A stretch of DNA of 64,000 nucleotides from Geothrix sp. 21YS21S-4 (GTDB lineage: Bacteria > Acidobacteriota > Holophagae > Holophagales > Holophagaceae): contig NZ_CP132719.1 in the NCBI RefSeq assembly GCF_030845995.1, positions 186,001 through 250,000 of the forward strand, given 5' to 3'. The notes under the pieces were generated by a model, which saw nothing but the letters and a program-made list of their open reading frames with translations, was not told the origin of the DNA and made no database searches. Below, one piece after another: positions 54,713 through 63,050 of the stretch. Position 1 is the stretch's first letter, and each line of letters begins with the position of its first letter. Position numbers and translations under genes: made by a program.

Positions 54713-56089
54713 CTACTTCTTGAACCCGCTCACCGTCTGGAAGTAGTGGGCGAAGGCGGCCATGCCGCCGCTGGCCTGCTCCCAGTCGTAGTTCTCGTTG
54801 GGGGCATGGTAGCCGTGGCTGGGGAGGCTGAGGCCGAGGAAATAGACCTCGCAGCCCAGGATGTCCTCCATGGTCTTCACGGCGCCGATGCTGCCGCCCT
54901 CGCGGGTGAAGGAGCAGGGCGCCCGGAAGGCGAACTCGTAGGCGTCCTTGATGGCTTCGGCGTAGGGTCCCGTGACGTGGCCCTTGAACGGCGCGAGGCC
55001 GTGCTCCTCGTGGAACTGGACGTCGGGGAAGTGTTCGTTCACGAAGGCGCGGATGCGGGCGATGGTCTTGTGCTCGTCCATGTCCGGCACCAGGCGGCAG
55101 CTCATCTTCACTTCCGCCCGCGGGGGCACGGCGCTCTTGATTCCGGGGCCCGTGTAGCCGCCGACCACGCCGTGGACTTCCATGGTGGGCCGGCCCCACA
55201 CGCGCTTCATGACCTTGACGGGATCCTCGGTGCGCATCCCCGTGATCATGTGGTCCTTCTTGAAGGTGTCCACGCTGAAGCCCGCGGCGGCCCACTCCTC
55301 CAGTTCCTGCTTGGAGGGCTTCACCACCTCGTCGTAGAAGCCGGGGACCTTCACCTTGCCGGTCTCGCCGTCCATCATCGCGGCGACCACCTTGATCAGC
55401 TCCGCCAGGGGATTGCGCGCCGCGCCGCCCACCACGCCGCTGTGCAGGTCGTGGTCCGCGGTCTCCAGCGTCAGGCGGAAGCCCTTAAGGCCGCGCAGTC
55501 CGGCGGGCGTGCTGGGCTTGCCGCGGGTGATCCACACCGTGTCGCTCACCACGATGGCGTCGGTCTTGAGGCGGGCCTTGTGGCGGTTGAGGCCGCCCTC
55601 GAAGCTGGGCGATCCGATCTCCTCCTCCAGTTCCCACAGGAAGTGGATGTTGAGGGGGACGCCCGCGCGCCGGGCCGCCAGGGCGCCGAAGAAGGCCGTG
55701 ACCGCCGGGCCCTTGTCGTCCGTGCTTCCGCGGCCGCGGTAGGTGTCGCCGTCCACCACGAACGTGAAGGGATCGGCCTTCCACTCGGGCTCGTTGGCGG
55801 GCTGCACGTCCATGTGGTTGTAGACGGTGATGGTGGGCAGGCTGGGATCCTCGCCGAACCACCCGTGGATGAAGGGATTGCCGCTGGTCTCCAGCAGCTC
55901 GGCCTTGCCGCCGTGCCGCTCGAACAGGGAACGCGCCGCCTCCGCGCAGCGCCGCACGTCGGCCAGCGCCGCCGGATCGGCGCTGATGGAGGGAATCTCC
56001 ACGAGGGTCTTCAGCTCCGCCTCGAACGCCCCGCGGCTGTCCGCCGCGAACTGGGCCAGGGCCTCGCGGGTAAGAAGGGAAGGATTCAT
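54713..56089 (-). CDS. M20-family dipeptidase (CNDP/PepV-like)
   Basis: This 458-residue zinc hydrolase has VYNHMDVQP (first His/Asp), GRGSTDDKGP (bridging Asp), ELEEEIGS (catalytic Glu pair) and a C-terminal His in LPSHGYHAPNE, plus an inserted dimerisation domain (about 195-330). It should split dipeptides or acyl-amino acids in the cytoplasm. It lies 80 bases after argC but the arg operon already has its own ArgE-type M20 enzyme, so a separate role is likely. Confidence 0.88.
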   Translation of the reverse strand: MNPSLLTREALAQFAADSRGAFEAELKTLVEIPSISADPAALADVRRCAEAARSLFERHGGKAELLETSGNPFIHGWFGEDPSLPTITVYNHMDVQPANEPEWKADPFTFVVDGDTYRGRGSTDDKGPAVTAFFGALAARRAGVPLNIHFLWELEEEIGSPSFEGGLNRHKARLKTDAIVVSDTVWITRGKPSTPAGLRGLKGFRLTLETADHDLHSGVVGGAARNPLAELIKVVAAMMDGETGKVKVPGFYDEVVKPSKQELEEWAAAGFSVDTFKKDHMITGMRTEDPVKVMKRVWGRPTMEVHGVVGGYTGPGIKSAVPPRAEVKMSCRLVPDMDEHKTIARIRAFVNEHFPDVQFHEEHGLAPFKGHVTGPYAEAIKDAYEFAFRAPCSFTREGGSIGAVKTMEDILGCEVYFLGLSLPSHGYHAPNENYDWEQASGGMAAFAHYFQTVSGFKK

Positions 56090-56169
56090 GGGGACTCCGG
56101 GGAAGGGACCCCATCATCCCATAGCCCGAAGTGCTGTCTATAAAAGGACCTACGGGTCAGAGAAGAATA

Positions 56170-57171
56170 TCAGCCCGGCCAGCTTCCCGCCGCCTTGAGC
56201 CCCGTCCATTCCGGCAGGCCCAGGGCGAGGTTGAGGTTCTGGACCGCCTGGGCGGCCATGCCCTTCCCCAGGTTGTCCAGGGCGACCATCACCGCCCCGT
56301 GGCCTCCCCGCGCCGCCACCGCGATATCCGCGAAGGCGCTGCCGGTGGTGGCCGCCACCCGGGGGCTGCCGTCCACGATCCGCACGAAGAAGCGATCCGC
56401 GTAGGCCGCCTCATAGCGGGCGCGCAGGGCCGCCGCGTCGATGCCCGCCGGCAGCGGAAACTGCGCGGTGGCGAAGATTCCCCGCACCATGGGCGCGCTC
56501 TGGGGGACGAAGCTCAGCGGAGCCTCCCAGCCCTCCGAAGCGAGGGTGCGGAGCACCTCCGCCTCGTGCTGGTGGCCGAGGACCTTGTAGGCGCGGAAGT
56601 CCGCCGCCCGCGTGGGGTGGTGGGTGGTGTCCGACGGCGCCGCGCCCGAGCCTGACGAGCCCGTGGCGGCGGTAACGGCGATGAAGGCGGGGCGCCACTC
56701 CGCCAGGGGCAATAGCGCCAGATGGAGGGCCGTGGCGAAGCAGCCGGGGTTGGCGATGCGGGTCGCCCCCTTCATGCGCTCGGGCTTCCAGTCCACCAGG
56801 CCGTAGATCCAGGCCGGATCCAGGCGGAAATCCGCGGACAGGTCGATGATCGTGAGGCGTTCCGCCAAGCCCGCCGGCCACGCCGCCTCCAGTTCCGGCC
56901 ACAGCTTCCCGAATTCCCCGTGGGGCAGGGCGGAAAACAGGACCGGCCGTTCGCTCGCGGCCAGAGCCTCCCAGTCCGGCGTCGCTTCGAAGGTTCCCTC
57001 CACCAGCCCGCGGAGATGGGGATGCTGGGCGTGGAAGGGTTTGCCCGCATGGCTGCGCGCCGTCCCGCGGAGCGACGCGACGGCCGGATGCATGGATAGC
57101 CACCGCAGTAGTTCGCCCCCGCCGTAGCCCGAGGCGCCGAGAATGAGGACATCGACTGAGGTCATGGACAT
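56170..57171 (-). CDS. argC: N-acetyl-gamma-glutamyl-phosphate reductase
   Basis: This 333-residue NADPH enzyme makes N-acylglutamate semialdehyde. GASGYGGGELLRWL (NADP site), NPGCFAT with catalytic Cys144, and GSSGSGAAPSDTTHH are family motifs. An in-frame ATG two codons in (57165) is an alternative start. It is the last arg gene of the run, separated from the P-loop gene by a long inverted repeat (57199-57267). If the operon uses succinylated intermediates, this enzyme would act on the succinyl form. Confidence 0.95.
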   Translation of the reverse strand: MSMTSVDVLILGASGYGGGELLRWLSMHPAVASLRGTARSHAGKPFHAQHPHLRGLVEGTFEATPDWEALAASERPVLFSALPHGEFGKLWPELEAAWPAGLAERLTIIDLSADFRLDPAWIYGLVDWKPERMKGATRIANPGCFATALHLALLPLAEWRPAFIAVTAATGSSGSGAAPSDTTHHPTRAADFRAYKVLGHQHEAEVLRTLASEGWEAPLSFVPQSAPMVRGIFATAQFPLPAGIDAAALRARYEAAYADRFFVRIVDGSPRVAATTGSAFADIAVAARGGHGAVMVALDNLGKGMAAQAVQNLNLALGLPEWTGLKAAGSWPG

Positions 57172-57198
57172 CTCGAAGAAAGAACGGAAGGTTTAACC

Positions 57199-57267
57199 GC
57201 AGATGACGCAGAGGGCGCAGATAAAAAATTCCCTTGGCTTTTCATCTGCGCAATCTGCGTCATCTGC
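57199..57267. repeat. Long imperfect palindrome between the P-loop gene and argC
   Basis: GCAGATGACGCAGA (57199-57212) pairs perfectly with TCTGCGTCATCTGC (57254-57267); a GG/AA two-base mismatch and then GCGCAGAT/ATCTGCGC (57215-57222 and 57244-57251) continue the stem, giving 22 pairs around a 21-base AT-rich loop. The CGCAGATGA-type unit repeats within the arms, like extragenic palindromic repeats found dispersed in some genomes. Confidence 0.75.
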
Positions 57268-57285
57268 AGTTTCAAAACAAAGTCC

Positions 57286-58338
57286 CTAGACCTTGGCCGA
57301 GATCTTGGGCTCGACCAGGCCCAGCACGAACTTGCCGAGGGCTTCGGCATCGGCGCGGGCGTTGCGGGCGGGGAGGCCGAGGGTGGCGACGAAGCGCTCG
57401 CCCACGCGGTTGTCCGTGGCGGGGCCGGCCACCAGATCGGTCTGGATGCCGAAGGCGGTCTTGAGGTGGGCCACGCCGCCGGAGGCGCCCACGGGGTCGT
57501 TGGCGCACAGGATGAACGCGCCGCCCAGGGCCCGCAGCTCGGCGTCGGCGAGGATGGCCTGGACGCCGTACTCGCCCATGATCCCGTCGCCAGTCTCGGC
57601 CACGATGACGTCCACGCCGTGGGCCGCCAGCTCGGAGAAGATGATCCGCGACACGCCCGCGGCGCTGCCGGCGTCCGTGCAGACGATCCCGGCGTCGGTG
57701 AAGTCCAGCGCCACCTCCGCCCCGTAGTCCCGCATGGCCAGCGCGTCGCGCATGAGCGAGACGCCCGTCAGCTTGCAGGCGCCCACGCGGTAGCCCGCGC
57801 GGCTGAGCTGGCGGACCACGGCGCAGGCGGCGGCGGTCTTGCCCGCGTTCATGCAGGTGCCCGCGATGTAGATGACGGGACAGTGGGCGGACAGGCCCGT
57901 GCCCTTGAGCGCGCCCATGCGGACGTGCGCGGGCTGGCCGGCGCGGGACTGGAATTCCGGGAAGACCTGCACCTGGCCCAGGACTTCCAGCTCGAAGGGT
58001 TTGCCGACGTCGGGGTTGTGGGACAGGCAGGTCCCGAGCACGCCGCCCATGTTGAGCAGGTTCACGGTGTCGCCGGGCTTCAGCGAGGCCGGCATGACGC
58101 CCTCGTAGCCCTGCAGCGCGTTGCGATGCCCCAGCGCACCCACCACGATGTCGCCGTCGTGCAGGGTGCTCATCCGGCCGTGGGGATCCTCCAGCTGGTT
58201 GTAGGTGCTCTTCTCGCCGCGAATCCGGCCGGCGATGACCGAGCCCTCCTCCAGCAGGATCTCCGACCCGAGCGTGAGCGTCCGCCCCAGCCGCAGGTTG
58301 CGGGTGACGGAGGCGAGCTTGTCCACGTGAATGCGCAT
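57286..58338 (-). CDS. P-loop NTPase of unknown function in the arginine operon (DUF1611-like)
   Basis: This 350-residue protein has a beta-rich N-terminal half (about 1-150) and a P-loop domain with Walker A GTCMNAGKT (160-168). KLTGVSLMRDAL, LDFTDAGIVCTD, AETGDGIMGEYGV and CANDPVGASGGV follow. The pattern recalls SIMIBI-class and DUF1611-type NTPases. No arginine-pathway enzyme matches it. It sits between argG and argC, each side bounded by a different long inverted repeat. The ATG at 58338 follows GAGG. Substrate unknown. Confidence 0.75.
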   Translation of the reverse strand: MRIHVDKLASVTRNLRLGRTLTLGSEILLEEGSVIAGRIRGEKSTYNQLEDPHGRMSTLHDGDIVVGALGHRNALQGYEGVMPASLKPGDTVNLLNMGGVLGTCLSHNPDVGKPFELEVLGQVQVFPEFQSRAGQPAHVRMGALKGTGLSAHCPVIYIAGTCMNAGKTAAACAVVRQLSRAGYRVGACKLTGVSLMRDALAMRDYGAEVALDFTDAGIVCTDAGSAAGVSRIIFSELAAHGVDVIVAETGDGIMGEYGVQAILADAELRALGGAFILCANDPVGASGGVAHLKTAFGIQTDLVAGPATDNRVGERFVATLGLPARNARADAEALGKFVLGLVEPKISAKV

Positions 58339-58356
58339 AGAAACCTCGAAAGGATT

Positions 58357-58426
58357 CACCACCAAGGCACCAAGTAAGAACTAAAGATCTTTTGCAGTTC
58401 TTGGCGCCCTTGGCGTCTTGGTGGTG
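58357..58426. repeat. Long imperfect palindrome between argG and the P-loop gene
   Basis: CACCACCAAGGCACCAAG (58357-58374) pairs with CTTGGCGTCTTGGTGGTG (58409-58426) at 16 of 18 positions. Inside, AAGAACT (58376-58382) pairs with AGTTCTT (58396-58402). The outer arm ends one base before the argG stop codon. ACCAAG recurs as a short unit within the arm. The sequence is different from the palindrome on the other side of the P-loop gene. Confidence 0.75.
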
Positions 58427-58427
58427 A

Positions 58428-59615
58428 TCAGTTGTTTTTTGCTTTGAGCGTCAACACCTGCTGCACCCCGAAGACCTTCGCGAAGCCGGCCGCTTCGGCG
58501 CCGGTCCACAGCTTGTTGGCTTCGCCGTAGGTGGCGATGCGGGGGTCCATGAGGGAGTGCGGTGACTGGACGCCCTCCACCACGAAGGCGCGGGGGTGCA
58601 GGGTGAGGCGGACTTCGCCGGTGACGCAGGCCTGGCTGGATTCTAGGAAGGCCTCCAGATCGCGGGCCAGGGGATCGAAGAAGTGGCCTTCGTGCAGCAG
58701 CGATCCGTAGAGGTTGCCGAGGCTCTCCTTCCAGAAGAGCTGCTTGCCGCTAAGCACCAGCTTTTCCAGCTCCCGGTGGGCGCCGATCAGCAGGTGCGCG
58801 GCGGGGGCCTCGAAGCCCACGCGGCCCTTGATGCCGAGGATGGTGTCGCCCAGATGCACGCCGCGGCCGATGCCGTAGGGCCGGCCGAGGTCGTTGAGCC
58901 GGTGCACCAGCGCCACAGGATCCAGTGCCTCGCCGTCCAGGGACACGGGCACGCCCTTGTCGAACCCGATCACCAGTCCCTTGGGGGGCAGGCTGCCGAG
59001 GGCGCCGCCGGGAAAGGCCGCCTCGGGCAGGGTCGTCCAGGGGTCGAGCGTCTCCCGACCGCCCACGCTGGTGCCCCACATGCCCTCGTTGATGGAGTAG
59101 TCCTTCGTCTTCTCGGGAAAGATCACGCCGCGCTCGGCGCAGTAGGCCATCTCCTCGGCGCGGGACAGCGCCAGGTCGCGGATGGGGGTGAGGATCTCCA
59201 GCTCCGGCGCCAGGGCGCGGAAGGCCACGTCGAAGCGCACCTGGTCGTTGCCGGCGCCCGTGGACCCGTGGGCGATGGCGGCGGCGTCCAGTCCCTTCGC
59301 CAGCTCGGCGACGGCCCGGGCCTGGCACACGCGCTCGGCGGACACGGACAGCGGGTACATCTGCCCGCGCAGGACGTTCCCGTAGACGAGGTAGCGCAGG
59401 TAGCCCTGGAAGAGCCCTGCGCGGGCGTCCACGGTGGTGTGGGAGACCGCGCCCAGCTTGGGCGAGGCCGCCTCGATCCGGGCCAGCTCCTCCGGCGAGA
59501 ACCCGCCGGTGTTCACGGTGACCGTGGCCACGTCGTAGCCCTGCTCCTTGAGGTAGAGCACGCAGAACGACGTGTCGAGGCCGCCCGAAAAGGCGAGAAC
59601 GGCGAGCTTGGTCAT
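58428..59615 (-). CDS. argG: Argininosuccinate synthase
   Basis: This 395-residue enzyme joins citrulline and aspartate. The N-terminal PP-loop LAFSGGLDTS, DARAGLFQGYLRY, the HGSTGAGNDQVRF segment and KDYSINEGMWGTSVGG are family motifs. The ATG at 59615 is fixed by the PP-loop position; the upstream frame reads into the gap before argH and carries no similarity. It follows argH by 46 bases. Confidence 0.96.
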   Translation of the reverse strand: MTKLAVLAFSGGLDTSFCVLYLKEQGYDVATVTVNTGGFSPEELARIEAASPKLGAVSHTTVDARAGLFQGYLRYLVYGNVLRGQMYPLSVSAERVCQARAVAELAKGLDAAAIAHGSTGAGNDQVRFDVAFRALAPELEILTPIRDLALSRAEEMAYCAERGVIFPEKTKDYSINEGMWGTSVGGRETLDPWTTLPEAAFPGGALGSLPPKGLVIGFDKGVPVSLDGEALDPVALVHRLNDLGRPYGIGRGVHLGDTILGIKGRVGFEAPAAHLLIGAHRELEKLVLSGKQLFWKESLGNLYGSLLHEGHFFDPLARDLEAFLESSQACVTGEVRLTLHPRAFVVEGVQSPHSLMDPRIATYGEANKLWTGAEAAGFAKVFGVQQVLTLKAKNN

Positions 59616-59661
59616 GGGAGGCCTTTCATCAACGAGGGAGAAGGGATTTGAACCTTCCTGT

Positions 59662-61020
59662 TCAGTTCGCCCACAGGGCCTCTTCCGCCTGGGCGTGGGT
59701 CCGCTGCCTGGCTTCGATCCACCCGCGGGCGGCGGCGAGGTCGGCGGCGAGGTCATCCAGGGCCAGGTTCCCCGCGCCGCCCAGGTGAGTGGCCGTGAGG
59801 GCCTTGCGGTCGGGGGCGAAGGTGCCCTCCTGGAGCTGCTGCGCGACCTTGCGGTAGGCCTCGCGGAAGGGCAGGCCCTCCTGGACGAGGACGTAGGCCT
59901 GGTGAGCCGCGTAGAGGTCGTCGCTGGAGGCGGCCGCGGCGGCCTCCGCCTTCACCACCAGCGCGGGCACCAGCGGCTTCAGGACGGCGAACAGGTCGTC
60001 GGCGCTGCGGAGCGCGGTGATGAGGGGCTTCTTCAGCAGCTGGAAGTCCCGGTGGTAGCTGGAGGGCAGGCCCGTCGCGACCTGCTCGACGAGGCCCGCG
60101 GCCCCGCGCAGCTCTCGGCAGCGGCCCCGGGCCAGCTCCACCACGTCGGGATTCTTCTTCTGGGGCATGATGCTCGATCCCGTGGTGAAGGCGTCGGGCA
60201 GCCCGAGGAAGCCGAACTCCTCGGTGCTGTAGAGCGACACGTCCCACAGGAACTTCTCCAGCACGCCGCCCGTGGAGGCTGCCCACTGGAGCACCGCGGC
60301 CTCGTGGCGGCCCCGGCTGTTCTGCACGTCGATGGGGCTGCGCTGGACCTTCGAGAAGCCCAGCAGGCTGGCGGTCAGCCCGCGGTCGATGGGCAGCGGC
60401 ACGCCGAAGCCCGCCGCGGAGCCCAGAGGGCACCGGTCCAGGCGGCCGTAGACGCCCTGGAGCGCCTCCAGTTCCTCCAGCAACCCCTCGGCGAAGGCCG
60501 CGGCCCACAGGCCGAAGGTGCTGGGCATGGCGCGGCGAAGGTGGGTGTAGCCCGGCAGGGGCGTGTCGCGATGGGTCTGCGCGAAGGCGAGGAAGGCCTC
60601 GGCCAGCTCCGCCGTCCGCAGGCCCAGGCGGACCAGCTTGTCCCGGAGGTAGAGGCGCAGGGCGAGGATCACCTGGTCGTTCCGCGACCGGCCCAGGTGG
60701 ATCCGGCCGCCGACGGGCCCCAGGTTGCGGGTGAGGTCGGCCTCGATGGCGGTGTGGCCGTCCTCCAGGTGGGGCGGGATGGGGAAGGCGCCCTGCTTGG
60801 CGAGGTTGGCGATGCGGCGCAAGCCCCGCAGCAGCGAGGTGGCGTCCGCTTCGGGAATCAGCCCCGCGGCTCCCAGCATGCGGGCGTGGGCGGCGCTGCC
60901 CAGGGCGTCCCAGGCCAGCAGCGCCAGGTCCGTCTCCGGATCCTCGCCCACGGTGAAGCGGTGGATGGCCGCGTCCAGGGGCACATCCTTGGCCCACAGC
61001 GTGGTGGCTTCGGGTCTCAT
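59662..61020 (-). CDS. argH: Argininosuccinate lyase
   Basis: This 452-residue tetrameric lyase releases fumarate and arginine. RSRNDQV, TPLPGYTHLRRAMPSTFG and the signature loop GSSIMPQKKNPDVVE with the catalytic Ser are intact. It starts at 61020 inside the stop of the upstream argE gene (ATGA), so the two are coupled. Confidence 0.96.
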   Translation of the reverse strand: MRPEATTLWAKDVPLDAAIHRFTVGEDPETDLALLAWDALGSAAHARMLGAAGLIPEADATSLLRGLRRIANLAKQGAFPIPPHLEDGHTAIEADLTRNLGPVGGRIHLGRSRNDQVILALRLYLRDKLVRLGLRTAELAEAFLAFAQTHRDTPLPGYTHLRRAMPSTFGLWAAAFAEGLLEELEALQGVYGRLDRCPLGSAAGFGVPLPIDRGLTASLLGFSKVQRSPIDVQNSRGRHEAAVLQWAASTGGVLEKFLWDVSLYSTEEFGFLGLPDAFTTGSSIMPQKKNPDVVELARGRCRELRGAAGLVEQVATGLPSSYHRDFQLLKKPLITALRSADDLFAVLKPLVPALVVKAEAAAAASSDDLYAAHQAYVLVQEGLPFREAYRKVAQQLQEGTFAPDRKALTATHLGGAGNLALDDLAADLAAARGWIEARQRTHAQAEEALWAN

Positions 61021-62087
61021 CGGGCCTCCGCGGCGGCGCGCAGCTTGAAGAACGCGGGGACGAGGGCGGCGTAGAAGGCCGCGCCCGCGTCGAGTTCGGG
61101 CAGGGTCAGGTACTCGTCGGGACGGTGGCTGCGGAAGGTGTCGCCGGGGCCGGCCTTCACCGCCGGCAGGTCGCCCAGGAAGGCCCAATCCGAGGTGGTG
61201 CCGGAGCCCACCGGACCCGCCTTGCCCGCGGCCTGCAGCGCGGCGCGGACGATGGGGTGGGCGGGATCGGTGCCCTTGGGGAGGTAGCGGCCGGAGTGGA
61301 CCACGACCTCGCTCTCCAGCAGGCCGCGGAAGTCGGCGGCCAGGGCGTCGTGGTCCTGGTCGGGGCCGGTGCGGAGGTCCACGAAGAACTCGCAGGCGTC
61401 GGGCACCTGGTTGCGCCGGAGGCCGCCGCTGATCTGGGTGACCTGCGCCTTCTGGGCGCCCAGCAGCGGGTGCGGCGCGAAGTCCATGGCCGCCACCCGG
61501 GCGATGTCGCGGGCGGCCTTGTGGATGGCGTTCTCGGCGCCCAGCATCTGGGCGTTGGCGACGTGGCCGCTCTGGCCCCGGGCCGTGCACTTCAGCAGGA
61601 GCATCCCCCGCTGAGCCGCGCAGATCCGCAATCCCGTGGGCTCGCCCACCACGGCCGCGTCCAGCGGGCCGAGCTGGTCCAGGATGGTGGCGATGCCCTG
61701 GCCGCCGGTCTCCTCTTCCGCGGTGAGGGCCACCACGACTTCCCCGGGCAGGTCCTGTCCCGCGAGGTCGAAGGCGGCGAGCAGGATGGCGGCGGCGCAG
61801 CCCTTGGCGTCGTTGGCGCCCAGGCCCTGGAGCCGCGTCCCGTGCCACACGGGGGTGAACGGATCGCTGCCCCAGCCGGCGCAGGGCGGCACGGTGTCGA
61901 GGTGCGAGTTGAGAAGCAGGCGAGCGCCGCCCTTGCTCCCGAAGCTGAACCAGAGGTTGTGTCCCTGGCGGTGGACGTCGAATCCGCGCGACGCGGCGAG
62001 GTTCTGGACGAAGTCCGCGATGGGGCCCTCTTCGCCGGAGACGCTGGGCGTTCCCACGAGCCGCGTGAGCAGGTCGGCGGGCGTCAT
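61017..62087 (-). CDS. argE: ArgE/DapE-family deacylase (probable N-acylornithine or N-acylcitrulline deacylase)
   Basis: This 356-residue M20 enzyme has H62/D64 (SHLDTVPP), D93 (ANDAKG), E124/E125 (TAEEETGG), E149 (GEPTG) and a late His (RSHRPDEYL). It is coupled by four bases to argB in front and argH behind. Because the operon begins with an acylornithine transcarbamylase, the substrate is more likely N-acetyl- or N-succinylcitrulline than N-acetylornithine. That is inference from context. Confidence 0.88.
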   Translation of the reverse strand: MTPADLLTRLVGTPSVSGEEGPIADFVQNLAASRGFDVHRQGHNLWFSFGSKGGARLLLNSHLDTVPPCAGWGSDPFTPVWHGTRLQGLGANDAKGCAAAILLAAFDLAGQDLPGEVVVALTAEEETGGQGIATILDQLGPLDAAVVGEPTGLRICAAQRGMLLLKCTARGQSGHVANAQMLGAENAIHKAARDIARVAAMDFAPHPLLGAQKAQVTQISGGLRRNQVPDACEFFVDLRTGPDQDHDALAADFRGLLESEVVVHSGRYLPKGTDPAHPIVRAALQAAGKAGPVGSGTTSDWAFLGDLPAVKAGPGDTFRSHRPDEYLTLPELDAGAAFYAALVPAFFKLRAAAEAR

Positions 62088-63019
62088 GACTGGACTCCCG
62101 CGGCGGCGGGCGTTCCGGCGCCGATCCCCGCACCAATCATGGTGCCGCTGCCCTCGTTGGTGAAGATCTCCGCCAGCAGGGCGTCCGGCGCGAGGCCGCT
62201 CACCAGGTGGGCGCTGGGCACGCCGCTCTGGAGCGCGGTCTTGACGGCCGTGAGTTTGGGCCGCATCCCGCCGGTGATGGCGCCCTTGGCCTCCAGGGCG
62301 GCGAGATCCTCCAGCGTGGCGTGGGGAATGAGGGACGAGGGCTTCGCGACGTCCTTCAGGAGGCCCGGGACGGAGAGCAGGAAGAACAGCTTCTCGGCGC
62401 CCAGGGCCGAGGCCAGGCTGGCGGCGATGGTGTCGGCGTTGGTGTTGTAGATCGCGCCGTCCTCGCCGCCGGAGAGGGGCGCCACCACGGGCACGAATCC
62501 GCCCTCCAGCAGGTGGGCGAGGACGTGGGGGTCCACGCTGTCGATGTCGCCCACCAGCCCGAAATCCACCAGCTGGGGCTCGGTGGCGCCGTCCGGCACC
62601 ACGGGCACCGGCGGGCGGCGGGTAGCCTTCAGCAGGCCCGCATCCACGCCCGTGAGGCCCACGGCCGGGACGCCCGCCGCCTGCAGATCGGCGAGGAGGT
62701 CCATGTGGACCTGTCCCGCGAAGACCATCTTGGCGGCGTCCAGCACCTCGGGGCTCGTGATGCGGCGGCCCGCCACCTTCTGCACAGGGATGCCCATGGA
62801 CTGGCAGACGGCGTCCAGCTCCGCGCCGCCGCCGTGCACCACCACCACGCGGATGGAGAAGGACCACAGCAGCGCGATCTGCTCGCAGAGGGCCTTCCGG
62901 ATCTTGGGCTCGGAGATCACCTCGCCGCCCACCTTCACCACGAACGTCTTGCCGCGGAACAGGCGGACGTAGCGGGAGGCTTCCTTGAGCGCGGCGTAGG
63001 GATTGGGGGACAGGGGCAT
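62084..63019 (-). CDS. argB: Acetylglutamate kinase
   Basis: This 311-residue amino acid kinase phosphorylates N-acylglutamate. VVKVGGE (nucleotide loop), VVVVHGGGAELDAV and YNTNADTIAASLA (catalytic region) are present. A helix in front of the core (ALKEASRYVRLFRGKT) resembles the N-terminal helix of arginine-inhibited hexameric kinases, so feedback inhibition by arginine is plausible. The stop overlaps the argE start. Confidence 0.95.
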   Translation of the reverse strand: MPLSPNPYAALKEASRYVRLFRGKTFVVKVGGEVISEPKIRKALCEQIALLWSFSIRVVVVHGGGAELDAVCQSMGIPVQKVAGRRITSPEVLDAAKMVFAGQVHMDLLADLQAAGVPAVGLTGVDAGLLKATRRPPVPVVPDGATEPQLVDFGLVGDIDSVDPHVLAHLLEGGFVPVVAPLSGGEDGAIYNTNADTIAASLASALGAEKLFFLLSVPGLLKDVAKPSSLIPHATLEDLAALEAKGAITGGMRPKLTAVKTALQSGVPSAHLVSGLAPDALLAEIFTNEGSGTMIGAGIGAGTPAAAGVQS

Positions 63020-63050
63020 GGGAACCTCGGACGGAGCGGAAGGCGGAAGG

